A stretch of 64,000 nucleotides of DNA. Origin: Deltaproteobacteria bacterium (lineage in GTDB: Bacteria; Desulfobacterota; Desulfomonilia; UBA1062). The DNA lies in the NCBI GenBank assembly GCA_018433085.1, contig JAHDRW010000013.1:1-64000 (forward strand), given 5' to 3'. The notes beneath the pieces were generated by a model that saw only the letters and a list, made by a program, of their open reading frames with translations, was not told where the DNA came from and did no database searches. This document shows positions 8,572 to 18,639 of this stretch, in pieces. Both the position numbers and the translations under genes were made by a program. Every line of letters begins with the position of its first letter. Within the stretch, counting starts at the first letter, position 1.

Positions 8572-9017
8572 TCCTGCGCAAGACAACGCGGGAAGACATT
8601 CCTTCGATCATTGCCATAGAACAGGCGTCGTTTGTCTCTCCATGGAATGTGCACACCTTTCTGACCGCCCTGCACGACAGGAGGAGCTGTAATATCACTG
8701 CGCGGTATAACGATCGGATCGTGGGATACTGCTTTTCCCTGGGCATGAAGAATATGGTCCATCTGCTGAACCTTGCCGTGCACCCTGACTTCCGTCGGCA
8801 GGGGGTTGCACGTAGACTTCTTGACGAAATATTTTCGTTTGCCAGATCGAACAGGAAGTCGTATGTTTTTCTCGAAGTGAGAAAATCGAATGATATCGCG
8901 AAGCGTCTCTACACATCAGCGGGATTTACCCATGTCAGCACCTGGCAGAGGTATTACTCCGACACCGGGGAAGACGCCTCCATCATGGTAAGACGGCTCG
9001 AAAGGACCGATGGATGA
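8559..9017 (+). CDS. rimI: RimI-like ribosomal-protein alanine N-acetyltransferase
   Basis: This is a 152-residue GNAT acetyltransferase. The acetyl-CoA loop reads RRQGVARRLLDEI, and the N-terminal FVSPWNVHTF and the C-terminal RLYTSAGFTHVSTWQRYY match RimI, which acetylates the N terminus of S18. The frame is open further upstream (from 8382), but the ATG at 8559 gives the normal RimI N terminus. It overlaps EIIC by 13 bp and pyrK by 4 bp. Its substrate S18 is also encoded in the window, at 23738. Confidence 0.88.
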   Translation: MDSLILRKTTREDIPSIIAIEQASFVSPWNVHTFLTALHDRRSCNITARYNDRIVGYCFSLGMKNMVHLLNLAVHPDFRRQGVARRLLDEIFSFARSNRKSYVFLEVRKSNDIAKRLYTSAGFTHVSTWQRYYSDTGEDASIMVRRLERTDG

Positions 9018-9772
9018 AGGAATGCAGCGCCCTGGTCAAGGACAACCGGCGGGTTGGCCAGGATACCTATCTGATGACGCTTGAGTGCGAGTTTTCTCCA
9101 TTCACGCCGGGGCAGTTTCTCATGCTGAGGCTCACCGGCACGTGCGAGCCCTTTCTTCGCAGGCCGCTTGCCATTCTGTCGTATCGTGAGAGAGCGATCG
9201 AGCTTCTCTACAAGGTAAGAGGAGGGGGGACCTCACTCCTCGCCGGAACGAAGAAGGGGGAGGCGCTTTCCGTGCTCGGGCCTCTGGGCAAAGGCTTCAG
9301 CGACCCGAAACCGGAGGAGGAAGCCGTGTACGTTGCGGGCGGGACCGGGCTGCCCCCCATCCTGGCCCTGGCCGAGAAGACGAGAAGAGGCCGTCTGATC
9401 ATCGGGGCGCGCACGAGGGATGACATCCCTCTGTGGAATAGGATGCAGAATATCGCGGGTGTCGAGCCGACGGCGACCACGGAAGACGGATCACTGGGCA
9501 TCAGGGGTGTGGCGACACAGGCCCTGGGCGATCTCCTGGAAACGATACAGTCGCCCTGCGTCATTTATGCATGCGGTCCCACCGGCATGCTCAAACAGGC
9601 GGCTCGATTGGCACAGGGCTCCGGGGCGCGGTGCGAGGTGTCTATCGAGGAACATATGGCCTGCGGCTTCGGGGTATGCTCGGCCTGCGTGGTCAGGACA
9701 ACCACGGGAAATCAGAAGGTCTGCACGCAGGGGCCGGTGTTCGATGCCTCGTGCATCGAGTGGGGGATCTGA
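9014..9772 (+). CDS. pyrK: Dihydroorotate dehydrogenase electron-transfer subunit PyrK
   Basis: PyrK carries FAD and a [2Fe-2S] cluster and passes electrons from PyrD to NAD+. The 252 residues show an FAD-binding beta barrel (FLRRPLAILS), an NAD-binding domain (YVAGGTGLPPILALAE) and a C-terminal cluster-binding Cys set in MACGFGVCSACVV with a further Cys in KVCTQGP. It is directly coupled to pyrD through a TGATG overlap. Together they form the class 1B enzyme of de novo pyrimidine synthesis, common in anaerobes. Confidence 0.95.
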   Translation: MKECSALVKDNRRVGQDTYLMTLECEFSPFTPGQFLMLRLTGTCEPFLRRPLAILSYRERAIELLYKVRGGGTSLLAGTKKGEALSVLGPLGKGFSDPKPEEEAVYVAGGTGLPPILALAEKTRRGRLIIGARTRDDIPLWNRMQNIAGVEPTATTEDGSLGIRGVATQALGDLLETIQSPCVIYACGPTGMLKQAARLAQGSGARCEVSIEEHMACGFGVCSACVVRTTTGNQKVCTQGPVFDASCIEWGI

Positions 9773-10683
9773 TGGATATCTCCACCCGGCTTGCACCGGG
9801 CCTTTGCCTGAAAAACCCTGTTCTCAGCGCCTCGGGCACCTTTGCCTACGGAGAGGAATTCTCCCGGATGTTCGACCTCTCACTGCTCGGGGGTGTCGTA
9901 ACCAAGGGACTCTCGCTGCTTCCCAGTGAGGGGAACCCGACGCCGCGGGTGTGTGAGACCCCCTGCGGCATGCTGAACGCGATAGGGTTGGAGAACATTG
10001 GTATCGATGCGTTCATTGAGGAGAAGCTCCCCTTTCTCGGCACGTTCGACACCGAGGTGATCGTCAATTTCTTCGGCACGGCCGAGGACGAGTATGCCCA
10101 AATGGCGCAGAGGCTCGATATCGAGGGCGTATCCGCCATCGAGATGAACGTTTCGTGCCCGAACATCAAAAAGGGAGGCATCGAATTCGGGAAGGATCCG
10201 CAGATTCTCAACCGACTCGTGGCGAAGGTGCGTAAGTCCACTACAAAGCCTCTCGTCGTCAAGCTTTCTCCCATGGTGACCCACATCGGCGAGATGGCGC
10301 TCGCGGCCCAAGAGGGCGGGGCAGATGCCCTGACCTGCTCCAATACCTTTCCGGCCATGGCCATCGATGAAAACACCTTGCGGCCGATGCTTGGAAACGT
10401 TACCGGAGGCCTTTCCGGACCTGCCATAAAACCCATCGCCCTGAGGATCGTGTGGGAGGTTTCCCGACAGGTATCCATCCCGGTGATCGCGTCAGGAGGC
10501 ATCACCTCGTGGAAGGACGCGGTACATTTTCTCTTGGCCGGAGCCTCCGCCGTCGAGATAGGCAGCGCATCTTTGAGGGACCCCCTGTGCTTCGGCGCGA
10601 TCATTGAGGGCCTCATCCGCTATATGCAGGACAAGGGCCTGGAATCGATCTCTGATATAATCGGAAGGCTTCAGACAGCCTGA
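9772..10683 (+). CDS. pyrD: Dihydroorotate dehydrogenase catalytic subunit (class 1B)
   Basis: This enzyme oxidises dihydroorotate to orotate with FMN. The 303 residues form a TIM barrel beginning LAPGLCLKNPVLSASGTF. The active-site motif NVSCPN carries the Cys base of class 1 enzymes, and the phosphate-binding end VIASGGITS is present. The start is fixed by the overlap with the pyrK stop; the longer open frame from 9571 lies inside pyrK. It is the last gene of the rapZ-PTS-rimI-pyrKD run. Confidence 0.95.
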   Translation: MDISTRLAPGLCLKNPVLSASGTFAYGEEFSRMFDLSLLGGVVTKGLSLLPSEGNPTPRVCETPCGMLNAIGLENIGIDAFIEEKLPFLGTFDTEVIVNFFGTAEDEYAQMAQRLDIEGVSAIEMNVSCPNIKKGGIEFGKDPQILNRLVAKVRKSTTKPLVVKLSPMVTHIGEMALAAQEGGADALTCSNTFPAMAIDENTLRPMLGNVTGGLSGPAIKPIALRIVWEVSRQVSIPVIASGGITSWKDAVHFLLAGASAVEIGSASLRDPLCFGAIIEGLIRYMQDKGLESISDIIGRLQTA

Positions 10684-10998
10684 AGAGAGAAAAGGCGGGC
10701 AGTCTGAAGATCGGCACCCCTGAAACTCTTGCATCCCTGAAAATCTCCGGGGTCGTTCCCGGCGGCATGCCGCGAAAGCAAGGCCCAGAGCCTGCTCGGG
10801 CATACCGGTGATCGTAGTGCTGTGAGGGCTTGAGCCAATGGGATGGTGTACATTTATATTGGCAGGGAGGGACAGGGACGCGACCCCGATGTATTGCGCA
10901 TGCACGGGGTTCGGTGAATGAGCCGCCGGTGGAATGACACGGTGGATTCTCCAGATTGATCTGTCTTCACGACAGACATTATCCGGGAGATGCGTGGT
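10684..10998. other. Intergenic region between pyrD and comEC
   Basis: This 315-bp gap has no convincing open frame, tRNA or terminator. A short GC-rich inverted repeat (CGGCATGCCG) is near 10764. Several in-frame stops break all six frames. I see nothing else assignable. Confidence 0.5.
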
Positions 10999-13296
10999 AT
11001 GGTTCTGAGGGAGGTCTCGCTGGCCGCGCCCCTTGTGGTGGTATTTGCGGCCATGTGTCTGGGCATTGTTGCGCTGTGGGGTGATATTCCCGCAGGTATG
11101 TTCTGCCTTTTCTTTCTCGTTCTGCTCTATGATCGGAGCAGAATCGTCCACATGGGGTTTGGTCTTGTCCTGGCGGCCGGGGCCGTACTCTTCTCACCCG
11201 GCTGGATCGATATTCCCGATGGCGAATACCTGGTTCAGGGCAGGGTGGTGGAATCCGGATTCAACAGGGGCGCCTACCGCGTGACGCTCGATCGGGTGGT
11301 TGTTGAGGGGCGGACTGTCCGGGGTCATGCCCTGGTCAATATCTACAATAACGTTTCAGACCTCGGGAAGGGGAGCGTTGTCGAGGGCAGGGTTCGCCTG
11401 AGAGCCCCGCGTGCCCTGGGAAACGAGGGGGAGTTCGACTATCGGAAGTATCTATTGAGCCAGGGTATAACCCTGAAGGGATACATCCGGGATCAAACAG
11501 GGCTTACGATAAAGAAACCCGGCAGAGAAAAGGGTCTGCGCGACCATCTTGCCGCTGCTCTTTCCGGTTATGCAAAACCCGAGGCAGAGGTCATGAAGGC
11601 GGTGCTGACCGGGGACCGCTCCGGGCTCGTATACTCTCTGCGTGACCTTTTCGCATCTCTTGGAGTGGCGCATCTCATGGCCATCTCGGGACTTCACATG
11701 GGGATCGTCTTCCTGATCGGGTATGCCGGGAGCTTTACCCTTTTCAGACTCGTACCCCTCCTGGCCGGACGCCTGGACACCCCGTTCATTGCAAAGCTGG
11801 CGGGCCTGGCCGGGGTGCTGCTCTACACCCATTTCGTAGGAGGATCCCTTCCCGCTGTCCGGTCGGCCATCATGGTTGCGTGCATCATCGTCTCGCTCAT
11901 ACTCTCCCGCAAGCACCACCTGGTCGAGAGTCTTTCCGTGGCCGGCATTCTCATCCTGATCTGGATGCCTTTCTCCCTGTATACGTCTAGTTTTCTCCTG
12001 TCGTTCTCGGCGGTTATCGGGATCACCGGGGCATACCACAAACTGGAAGACTCACCCAGGTGGCTTCTGTACATCGTCATACCGGTCATTGCCGCCGCCT
12101 TCACCCTGCCAATTACGATCAGTCACTTCGGTTTTGTCTCATTGAGCGGATTCATGGCGAATACCCTTTTCGTGCCATGGTTCAGCTTTGTCGTGATGCC
12201 GCTTGGAATGGCGGGGCTTGCCTTTTTCCCGGTTTCAGATCAGATCTCCTCTCTCTTCTTTTCTCTTTCTTTCGATACCCTGGGGGTGATTATCAGGGCT
12301 GCAGAGATGTTCGGGCGACTCCATCCGGTTGCAGCTCCGGGTAACGCCTGGGTGTTTGCGTGCTATGCCGGTATGATAACAGCCTTTTTCTCGACCGCCT
12401 CCAGAATGCGCACCATTCTTCTTTCCCTGTGCATCATCCTTATCGTCGCGATCCCCGCCGGCCTCGGTGTATATCGGGATCACCAGCCCCTTTGCTTCGA
12501 TTTCATCAGTGTGGGCCAGGGAGACAGCGCGCTCGTCACCAGAGGCAAGACCGCGATTCTCATCGATGCAGGAGGCTCGCGGTGGGGATTCGACACCGGG
12601 AGGTTCATTGTAGGCCCCCACCTGCTCAGGCGAGGGGTTACGAAACTCGATATCGTGATCATCACCCATGCGCACACGGATCATATCGGTGGTATGCCGT
12701 TCATATTGGATCGATTCCCGACAGGGGAGGTATGGACGAATATGAAATATGACTGGAATCCTGATTTCCGATCTGTAATTCACATTACACAAAAGAAAGG
12801 CATTCCCGTAAAAAACGTATGCCTTGGGGATGTCTGCCATTATGCCGGTCTGGATATCGAAATAATGAATCCTCAGGAGAGCATTGAACGGCGCAGTGCC
12901 GGTATGGACCAGAACTTGCATTCCATAGCGCTGAGGATCGGAGACAGCAGTATGCGAGGGCTTTTTATGGGAGACGTGGAAGGGCTGGGAGAAATCAGAT
13001 TGTGCCGTCTGGACAGAGACCTGTCTGCGGACGTGCTCAAGGTAGGGCATCACGGTTCAAAAGACAGCTGCCTGACGATGTTTCTGAAGCGTGTAAGGCC
13101 CAGTCTAGCCGTTGTCCCGGTAGGTCGCGGCAATGTCTTTCGCCTTCCCAACCGTCTGTCTCTCGGTCGTCTTCATGAACAGGGTATCACGGTCTTCAGG
13201 ACCGATATCGACGGGGAAATCATGATATACCCGGGCCACGGCGGATTGCAGGTAAAGTCCATGAGGCTCCATGCCGATACAGCATTGAATAGATGA
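10999..13296 (+). CDS. comEC: ComEC/Rec2-family DNA uptake channel
   Basis: ComEC is the inner-membrane channel for single-stranded DNA in natural transformation. The protein of 765 residues has N-terminal hydrophobic helices and an OB-like DUF4131 region. The multi-helix competence domain follows, with the typical VAHLMAISGLHMGIV. A C-terminal metallo-beta-lactamase-like domain reads IIITHAHTDHIGGMPF and later VGHHGSKDS. The ATG at 10999 is preferred over 10990 because GGAG then lies at proper distance. A type IV pilus minor-pilin operon follows 54 bp later, which fits a DNA-uptake pilus, although both also occur independently. Confidence 0.93.
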   Translation: MVLREVSLAAPLVVVFAAMCLGIVALWGDIPAGMFCLFFLVLLYDRSRIVHMGFGLVLAAGAVLFSPGWIDIPDGEYLVQGRVVESGFNRGAYRVTLDRVVVEGRTVRGHALVNIYNNVSDLGKGSVVEGRVRLRAPRALGNEGEFDYRKYLLSQGITLKGYIRDQTGLTIKKPGREKGLRDHLAAALSGYAKPEAEVMKAVLTGDRSGLVYSLRDLFASLGVAHLMAISGLHMGIVFLIGYAGSFTLFRLVPLLAGRLDTPFIAKLAGLAGVLLYTHFVGGSLPAVRSAIMVACIIVSLILSRKHHLVESLSVAGILILIWMPFSLYTSSFLLSFSAVIGITGAYHKLEDSPRWLLYIVIPVIAAAFTLPITISHFGFVSLSGFMANTLFVPWFSFVVMPLGMAGLAFFPVSDQISSLFFSLSFDTLGVIIRAAEMFGRLHPVAAPGNAWVFACYAGMITAFFSTASRMRTILLSLCIILIVAIPAGLGVYRDHQPLCFDFISVGQGDSALVTRGKTAILIDAGGSRWGFDTGRFIVGPHLLRRGVTKLDIVIITHAHTDHIGGMPFILDRFPTGEVWTNMKYDWNPDFRSVIHITQKKGIPVKNVCLGDVCHYAGLDIEIMNPQESIERRSAGMDQNLHSIALRIGDSSMRGLFMGDVEGLGEIRLCRLDRDLSADVLKVGHHGSKDSCLTMFLKRVRPSLAVVPVGRGNVFRLPNRLSLGRLHEQGITVFRTDIDGEIMIYPGHGGLQVKSMRLHADTALNR

Positions 13297-13312
13297 CCTG
13301 CGCGTGCAGGTC
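13295..13312 (+). other. Hairpin at the comEC stop codon
   Basis: Arms GACCTGC and GCAGGTC pair perfectly over 7 bp around a GCGT loop. There is no T-run after it, so it is at best an imperfect terminator or a processing site between comEC and the pilin operon. Confidence 0.35.
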
Positions 13313-13350
13313 GGAGGCGTATCGGTAATATCAGGGAAAATGGAGTGAAC

Positions 13351-13806
13351 ATGAAGTGTTCGGGCAACAAGGGATTCTCTCTTCTGGAACTCATGGTTGT
13401 AGTGGTGGTAGTCGGCATCCTTGCCGCGGTGGCGATTCCGAACATGGGGGGGTGGCAGGCGAAAAGACAGCTCAATTCGGAGGCGCGCAACGTCGCATCT
13501 CTGCTTCAACAGGCACGGAGCGAGGCTGTCAGCAGAAACAGAGATGTATGGCTGGAATTCTCCCCCGCGAGTGAGAGTTATCTGATGCGGACAGCGACCT
13601 CGATTCTTACCCCTCAGAGAACCCTTCCGTCCGGTGCCGACATGGTGGCAACCACCTTTGTCTCAAACAGGGCAACATTCAACAGCAGGGGCTTTGCAAC
13701 AGAATCCGGGAGCGTAACGCTTCATGCCGACGGCAGGGCGAACGACTCCAACTGGACACGGACCATATCGGTAACCCTGGGAGGGAGTGTCTCCATAGAG
13801 CCATGA
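13351..13806 (+). CDS. FimT/GspH-family minor pilin
   Basis: This is a 151-residue pseudopilin. The prepilin site is KG/FSLLELMVVVVVVGILAAVAIP, with Glu at +5 of the mature protein and a hydrophobic helix; a GspH/FimT-type beta domain follows (RNVASLLQQARSEAVSRNRDV). PilD-type peptidase processing is expected. The ATG at 13351 has GGAG 5 bases upstream. It is the first of five pilus genes and overlaps the next by 4 bp. Confidence 0.92.
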   Translation: MKCSGNKGFSLLELMVVVVVVGILAAVAIPNMGGWQAKRQLNSEARNVASLLQQARSEAVSRNRDVWLEFSPASESYLMRTATSILTPQRTLPSGADMVATTFVSNRATFNSRGFATESGSVTLHADGRANDSNWTRTISVTLGGSVSIEP

Positions 13807-14456
13807 AGACCATGAAAATACTATCCAACTCACACGGGCTGACACTAGTGGAGCTGATGATCGTCATGGCGCTGTCCCTGATGCTTATGGGGGCGGCGTA
13901 TCTGGCATACCAGACGCAGCATGCCTCCAGCACGGTCCAGCATCAGATAGCACAGGTCCAGCAGGATCTCCGGGCGGCCATGGATATCATTACCAGGGAT
14001 ATCAGGAACGCCGGCGCACAGTCACCCATGACGAACAACAGCGTTCCGCCTGTGGAGGCATCTACGGTAGACAGTACAGGGCTGGACAACATCACCCTCA
14101 TGATGGATCTGGGTGATGGTATGGGCGGCGAGCCGAATGACAGCATTACTGACGACAACGAGCACGTGTTCTACTATCTGACCGGCCAGGATCTCGTGCG
14201 GATCGATTACAACGGGGTGGGCAGGCAGACAATTGCCCAGAACGTCCAGAGCCTCCGGTTTCGGTACTACTCATACGATGAATCAACCGGATCAGGCTCT
14301 GAGATACCGATTGTCTCGCTACCTGGAAGAGAAGACGAGATCGACTACATAGACGTCAGCATGACGATACGCAGTAAAAACCCTGATCCGGATACGGGCC
14401 AGCATATGACCAGAACGCTCAACAGGCGCATCAAACTGAGAAACAGCGGGACTTGA
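13803..14456 (+). CDS. PilW-like minor pilin
   Basis: This is a 217-residue minor pilin with prepilin site HG/LTLVELMIVMALSLMLMGAAY. The region QQDLRAAMDIITRDIRNAGA is typical of PilW/GspJ-like proteins. A Ser/Asp-rich middle follows. It overlaps the FimT-like gene by ATGA. It probably joins the pilus-tip priming complex with the neighbouring PilV-, PilX- and PilY1-like proteins. Confidence 0.9.
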   Translation: MKTMKILSNSHGLTLVELMIVMALSLMLMGAAYLAYQTQHASSTVQHQIAQVQQDLRAAMDIITRDIRNAGAQSPMTNNSVPPVEASTVDSTGLDNITLMMDLGDGMGGEPNDSITDDNEHVFYYLTGQDLVRIDYNGVGRQTIAQNVQSLRFRYYSYDESTGSGSEIPIVSLPGREDEIDYIDVSMTIRSKNPDPDTGQHMTRTLNRRIKLRNSGT

Positions 14457-14480
14457 CCCGTTTAAGAAGGCTGAGAGACG

Positions 14481-14933
14481 ATGAAGATCTTTCATGTGAA
14501 CACCGATCATAACCGGCAGGTCCTTGACCTGGCCAGGGGCGGCTTTACCCTCATCGAACTCGTGGTCGCCATCCTCATCTTCGCACTCGGCATCATCGGG
14601 GTCGCCAAGATGCAGTCGGAGTCGGTCAAGGGGAATTCCTACGCCATGCAGCTCACCCGGGCAAACAACATCGCACAGGACATGTCGGAATACCTGAAAG
14701 TCCTGCCCTTTACGAGCGATTCCCTGGGCGGGGAAAGCATCCCGCTGGCCGGAGAGGTAACCAGGGTCGCGTCCGATGTGACGACCGCCGGAATAACCTA
14801 TGAAAGAGAATGGATCGTAAACCAGAGTGAGAGCGATGACAATCTGAGAGAGATCGCGGTTCAGGTCTGGTGGCAGAACAGGGAGCACAGTGTGTCCTTT
14901 ACCTTTTACAAAGGCAACAGGACAGGACTGTAG
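14481..14933 (+). CDS. PilV-like minor pilin
   Basis: This is a 150-residue minor pilin with prepilin site RGG/FTLIELVVAILIFALGIIG and the following GVAKMQSESVKGNSYAMQLT, typical of PilV. The leader before the cleavage Gly is long (about 20 residues). A ribosome binding site-like AAGAAGG precedes the ATG at 14481. Confidence 0.9.
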   Translation: MKIFHVNTDHNRQVLDLARGGFTLIELVVAILIFALGIIGVAKMQSESVKGNSYAMQLTRANNIAQDMSEYLKVLPFTSDSLGGESIPLAGEVTRVASDVTTAGITYEREWIVNQSESDDNLREIAVQVWWQNREHSVSFTFYKGNRTGL

Positions 14934-14946
14934 AGGGGTGCACGCC

Positions 14947-15432
14947 ATGATTTATAATTCATTTACCGGCAGGGTACGGAACAACGAGGGAGCGGTCATG
15001 GTTCTCGTTCTCCTGGTTCTGGTGGCAACCATACTCATCGGAACCACCCTCATGCGATCCACCACCATCGAGACCAAGATTGCGGGAAACGAGCGAAGGA
15101 TTATCCAGGACTTCAACAAGGTCGACAGCGCGGCCGAGATTGCACTGGTCCACTCGACCACCTTTGCAGATCACGTCAAGGACAACGTTGGGATGTCTTA
15201 CGATTTCACCACCTCGGGCATCCTCTCCGGAGAGATGATCGACCTGGAAACGCTTATGGTCACCCTGCAGAATAAAGGTAATCCTCCTACAGCCCAGAGC
15301 GGCAAGTGGGTCTACAGTGTCAGCGGCAAGACGAACCTCGAAGCAAGGTACTACAAGGTGGATGCCCGACACCGGGGCGAGAATGTCGATGTCCTGGTGT
15401 TCAAGATATTGCCCAGGGCACAGAAGGAGTAA
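14947..15432 (+). CDS. PilX-like minor pilin
   Basis: This is a 161-residue protein with the N terminus NNEGAVMVLVLLVLVATI. The hydrophobic pilin helix is present, but the usual Glu5 is absent, as is typical for PilX. The section STTIETKIAGNERRIIQDFN resembles the PilX N-terminal domain. The ATG at 14947 is preferred over an upstream frame start at 14890 that overlaps pilV. It ends 4 bp before the PilY1 gene. Confidence 0.88.
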   Translation: MIYNSFTGRVRNNEGAVMVLVLLVLVATILIGTTLMRSTTIETKIAGNERRIIQDFNKVDSAAEIALVHSTTFADHVKDNVGMSYDFTTSGILSGEMIDLETLMVTLQNKGNPPTAQSGKWVYSVSGKTNLEARYYKVDARHRGENVDVLVFKILPRAQKE

Positions 15433-15436
15433 GGAT

Positions 15437-18400
15437 ATGAAGATAATAAATCTTCTTTCAATCTTTGCGGCGTGCGGATTTCTTTTCTCTCCATTGGCGG
15501 CTGTGGCGGATGACAGTGACATTTTCGGCGGAGGCACACTCGATATCGATGCAAACGTGCTGATCATCTTTGACAATTCCGGGAGCATGGACACCAAGGT
15601 GGAGAATCCGGTTGCGGCGTATGACTCTGACACTCAATACACTGGACCCTATAATAGAGAGAAAGTGTACTATCAGTACAGTGACGGAGTAGCCTGGTAC
15701 GAACTTGAGGATATTGGCTCGGACTACGAGGTGGATTATAATGAAATCAGGTGCAGGGATGCAAGGAAAGATCTGAACAGCTACGGACACTGGAACGGAA
15801 AAATCGATCTCGACGACCCTCATGACTGCATGCGCAGAGGAAAGCAGAAGCTGTTAAGGACGGGAAACTATCTGAATTATCTTCATGAGAATCCCGACGC
15901 CGGGGTTGATAAGACGCGACTGCAGGTTGCCAAGGAAGTGGTCGCTGAGTTGTTGAATACCACCTCGACATCGGGAGTACGATTCGGGGTCATGGTGTTT
16001 AACTATGACGATGGAGGACATGTACTTGCACCCATCAAGAACAGGACAGAAAGCGAAATCGATACCCTGGTCCAAACGATCAACGGCATCAGCGCACATA
16101 CCTGGACCCCACTTGCAGAGACCCTTGCCGAAGCGGGCCTTTACTTTGCCGGGAAAGATTCATGGGCCAACTCTAATGTCACCTATACTTCACCCATCGA
16201 GTGGCGATGCCAGAAGAATTATGTCATCATCATGACAGATGGAGAACCCACCTATGACCGTGGCGATATCCTCGAAGATGATCACGACTATCTCGATGAC
16301 AGATCCATCGGCGACTATGACCAAGACGGGAGAGATCCTGGGTCATACTCAAGTTATGGCAGCGATTATCTCGATGACGTTGCGAAATTTCTCTATGACG
16401 AGGACCTTCGCATTGGCGGAGTAGATCTCGCCCAGCGTTCTTTTGATGATGATTATCCCAAACAAAACGTCATCACCTATACCGTGGGCTTCGCGATCGA
16501 TCATGTCCTGCTGGAGAGTACGGCCGATTCAAACCATGGACACGGGGCATACTACACGACCGAAGATGGCCTCAATCTCGTAAGCATACTCGAGACCATC
16601 ATTGCCAGCATCATGGATACCAGCGTTCAGTTCGTTTCGCCAGTGGTTCCTGTAAATAGAGTGAACAGGACCTATGCGGACAACGCCATGTATCTCGGTC
16701 TTTTCCTTCCCGACATTTCAGGGCAGTGGAAGGGAAATCTTAAAAAATTCGGTCTGAGCGAAGACGGCACGCTTCTTGACCGATACGGGAACGACGCACT
16801 CGATGCTTCGGGCGCGATCAAGGATGAGGCCAAAACCTGCTGGTCCCTGGTCACCGGGCTGGAGGGAATCAAGGTCGACGTCGGCGGCGCCGGCAAAGTC
16901 CTCCTGGGGCAGACGAACAGAAACTTTTATACTCGGAATACCGGCAGTTCCCTTTTCGTTTTCAACAAGACCAATATCTTACCCACAGCACTGGGGTTTG
17001 CGGACGATACCTATACTACCCAGCGGGATGACCTGGTGGATTATATGAGGGCAGACGGGATCTACAGTCCTCAGGCCACCGGAACCACCGACAAGCCACG
17101 AACCTGGGTGCTCGGGGATATTCTCCACTCAGAGCCCGCCGTACTCTATGATGATCAAAACAGCACAAACGTGATCTTTGTGGGGGCCAATGACGGGTTC
17201 CTGCACTGTTTTCTCGATAATGACTACAGCGGGGAGGGAAATGCGAATACCAACCTCCAGGACGACACGCTCTCCGAGGCATGGGCCTTCGTGCCCTGGG
17301 ACCTGCTGCCGAAGCTGAAGAACCTTCCTCCTGAGAAAGCGACGGTTGAAATCGCAGGAGATTCGGTTCATGATTATTTTGTCGACGGTTCTCCCGTGAT
17401 CTTCAAGCCCACGGGAACCCCTGAGAAGGCGTTTGTGGTCTTCGGGCTCAGGAGAGGGGGAGACAAGTATTACTGTCTCAACGTGAGCGATTACAACAAT
17501 CCCGCGTTCGCTTGGGAAATACCAAACAATATTCTGGGGACCGGTGTTGAACCCCTGGGGCAGTCGTGGTGTGCGCCTCGTTTCGTGAAAATAAAAGCGA
17601 ATTCCAGCGATTCGGTGGGTAAAGAGGTGCTGCTCTTTGCAGGCGGATATGACCCGAACCAGGACAACGAGGACCCGGGGACCGGCGACTCGAAGGGCAG
17701 GGCGATATTTGCCGTCGAGCCCGGGGCTACGAGTTGTGTCGTGAACTCGAATATAAACTTCAACCATAATAATTATGCCAAGATGTCCTATTCCATCATC
17801 GAACTCAATTCATTCGACAGCAATGATGACGGGTTTGAGGATACGATCTATGCTGGGTCTCTCGGCGGCGATCTGTTCGTGTTCTCCGACCGTGACGGTG
17901 ATGGGACCTGGCAGGCGAGAAGACTGTTCCACGCCGCGAATGACGGGGGAACTTCAGGCCTCAGGAAATTCATGAAGGCGCCGGGCGTTGTGAGGATGTC
18001 TACCACCAATGACTATGTCTACATCGGCTCCGGTAACCGTGAAGATCCGCAGGATGTCTCGATGACAGATCGGTTTTATGCAATCAAGAACTTATGGCCG
18101 ACTACGTGGAGTGACGAGGCGAACACCCTTACGGATGCCCACCTCGTCAACATGGATACGGATATATTCAATTCTGCCGCTACCGAAGAGGAGAAGACCC
18201 TGAAACAGGAGCAGCTCGATGCCGGGTCGGGATGGTACCTGAACATGCCCAATCTGGGAGAAAAAGTCGTCTCTTCACCCATCGTGTTCGATAAGGCCGT
18301 ATGGTTCACCACCTTTACCCCTACACCGACGGGAGATACAGAAGAAGATGAAGAGGTAGTAGACAAATGCACCATTCCCGGCGGCGTGGGCACGGCCCGT

Positions 18401-18622
18401 CTCTATGCAATCAACTATAATACTGGCAGCGCAATGTACGACCTCGATGAAGACGGAGACAAGGAACGAAGTGTTGATATCGGGGGCGGTATCCCGTCGG
18501 ACCCGGTGGTTATCGTAACCAAAGAGGGATCATACATAGCGGTTGGCAGACAGCGCGGAGTAGACATAAGGTTAAGCGGGAGCGGGAATCTCTTTAATAA
18601 GATATACTGGATACAAAAATAA
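15437..18622 (+). CDS. pilY1: PilY1-like type IV pilus tip/adhesion protein
   Basis: This is a 1061-residue secreted protein. A signal peptide covers residues 1 to about 24. A von Willebrand A domain begins at about 41 with the MIDAS motif D46-x-S48-x-S50 (FDNSGSMD). The C-terminal half is the PilC/PilY1 beta-propeller (TWVLGDILHSEPAVL, VFVGANDGFLHCF). Asp-rich Ca-binding-like stretches occur, such as DSNDDGFED and DRDGDG. It closes the minor-pilin operon and is expected at the pilus tip, where it affects extension and retraction, adhesion or surface sensing. AGAAGGAG precedes the ATG at 15437. Confidence 0.93.
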   Translation: MKIINLLSIFAACGFLFSPLAAVADDSDIFGGGTLDIDANVLIIFDNSGSMDTKVENPVAAYDSDTQYTGPYNREKVYYQYSDGVAWYELEDIGSDYEVDYNEIRCRDARKDLNSYGHWNGKIDLDDPHDCMRRGKQKLLRTGNYLNYLHENPDAGVDKTRLQVAKEVVAELLNTTSTSGVRFGVMVFNYDDGGHVLAPIKNRTESEIDTLVQTINGISAHTWTPLAETLAEAGLYFAGKDSWANSNVTYTSPIEWRCQKNYVIIMTDGEPTYDRGDILEDDHDYLDDRSIGDYDQDGRDPGSYSSYGSDYLDDVAKFLYDEDLRIGGVDLAQRSFDDDYPKQNVITYTVGFAIDHVLLESTADSNHGHGAYYTTEDGLNLVSILETIIASIMDTSVQFVSPVVPVNRVNRTYADNAMYLGLFLPDISGQWKGNLKKFGLSEDGTLLDRYGNDALDASGAIKDEAKTCWSLVTGLEGIKVDVGGAGKVLLGQTNRNFYTRNTGSSLFVFNKTNILPTALGFADDTYTTQRDDLVDYMRADGIYSPQATGTTDKPRTWVLGDILHSEPAVLYDDQNSTNVIFVGANDGFLHCFLDNDYSGEGNANTNLQDDTLSEAWAFVPWDLLPKLKNLPPEKATVEIAGDSVHDYFVDGSPVIFKPTGTPEKAFVVFGLRRGGDKYYCLNVSDYNNPAFAWEIPNNILGTGVEPLGQSWCAPRFVKIKANSSDSVGKEVLLFAGGYDPNQDNEDPGTGDSKGRAIFAVEPGATSCVVNSNINFNHNNYAKMSYSIIELNSFDSNDDGFEDTIYAGSLGGDLFVFSDRDGDGTWQARRLFHAANDGGTSGLRKFMKAPGVVRMSTTNDYVYIGSGNREDPQDVSMTDRFYAIKNLWPTTWSDEANTLTDAHLVNMDTDIFNSAATEEEKTLKQEQLDAGSGWYLNMPNLGEKVVSSPIVFDKAVWFTTFTPTPTGDTEEDEEVVDKCTIPGGVGTARLYAINYNTGSAMYDLDEDGDKERSVDIGGGIPSDPVVIVTKEGSYIAVGRQRGVDIRLSGSGNLFNKIYWIQK

Positions 18623-18639
18623 CAATCGAGGAGCAGGAC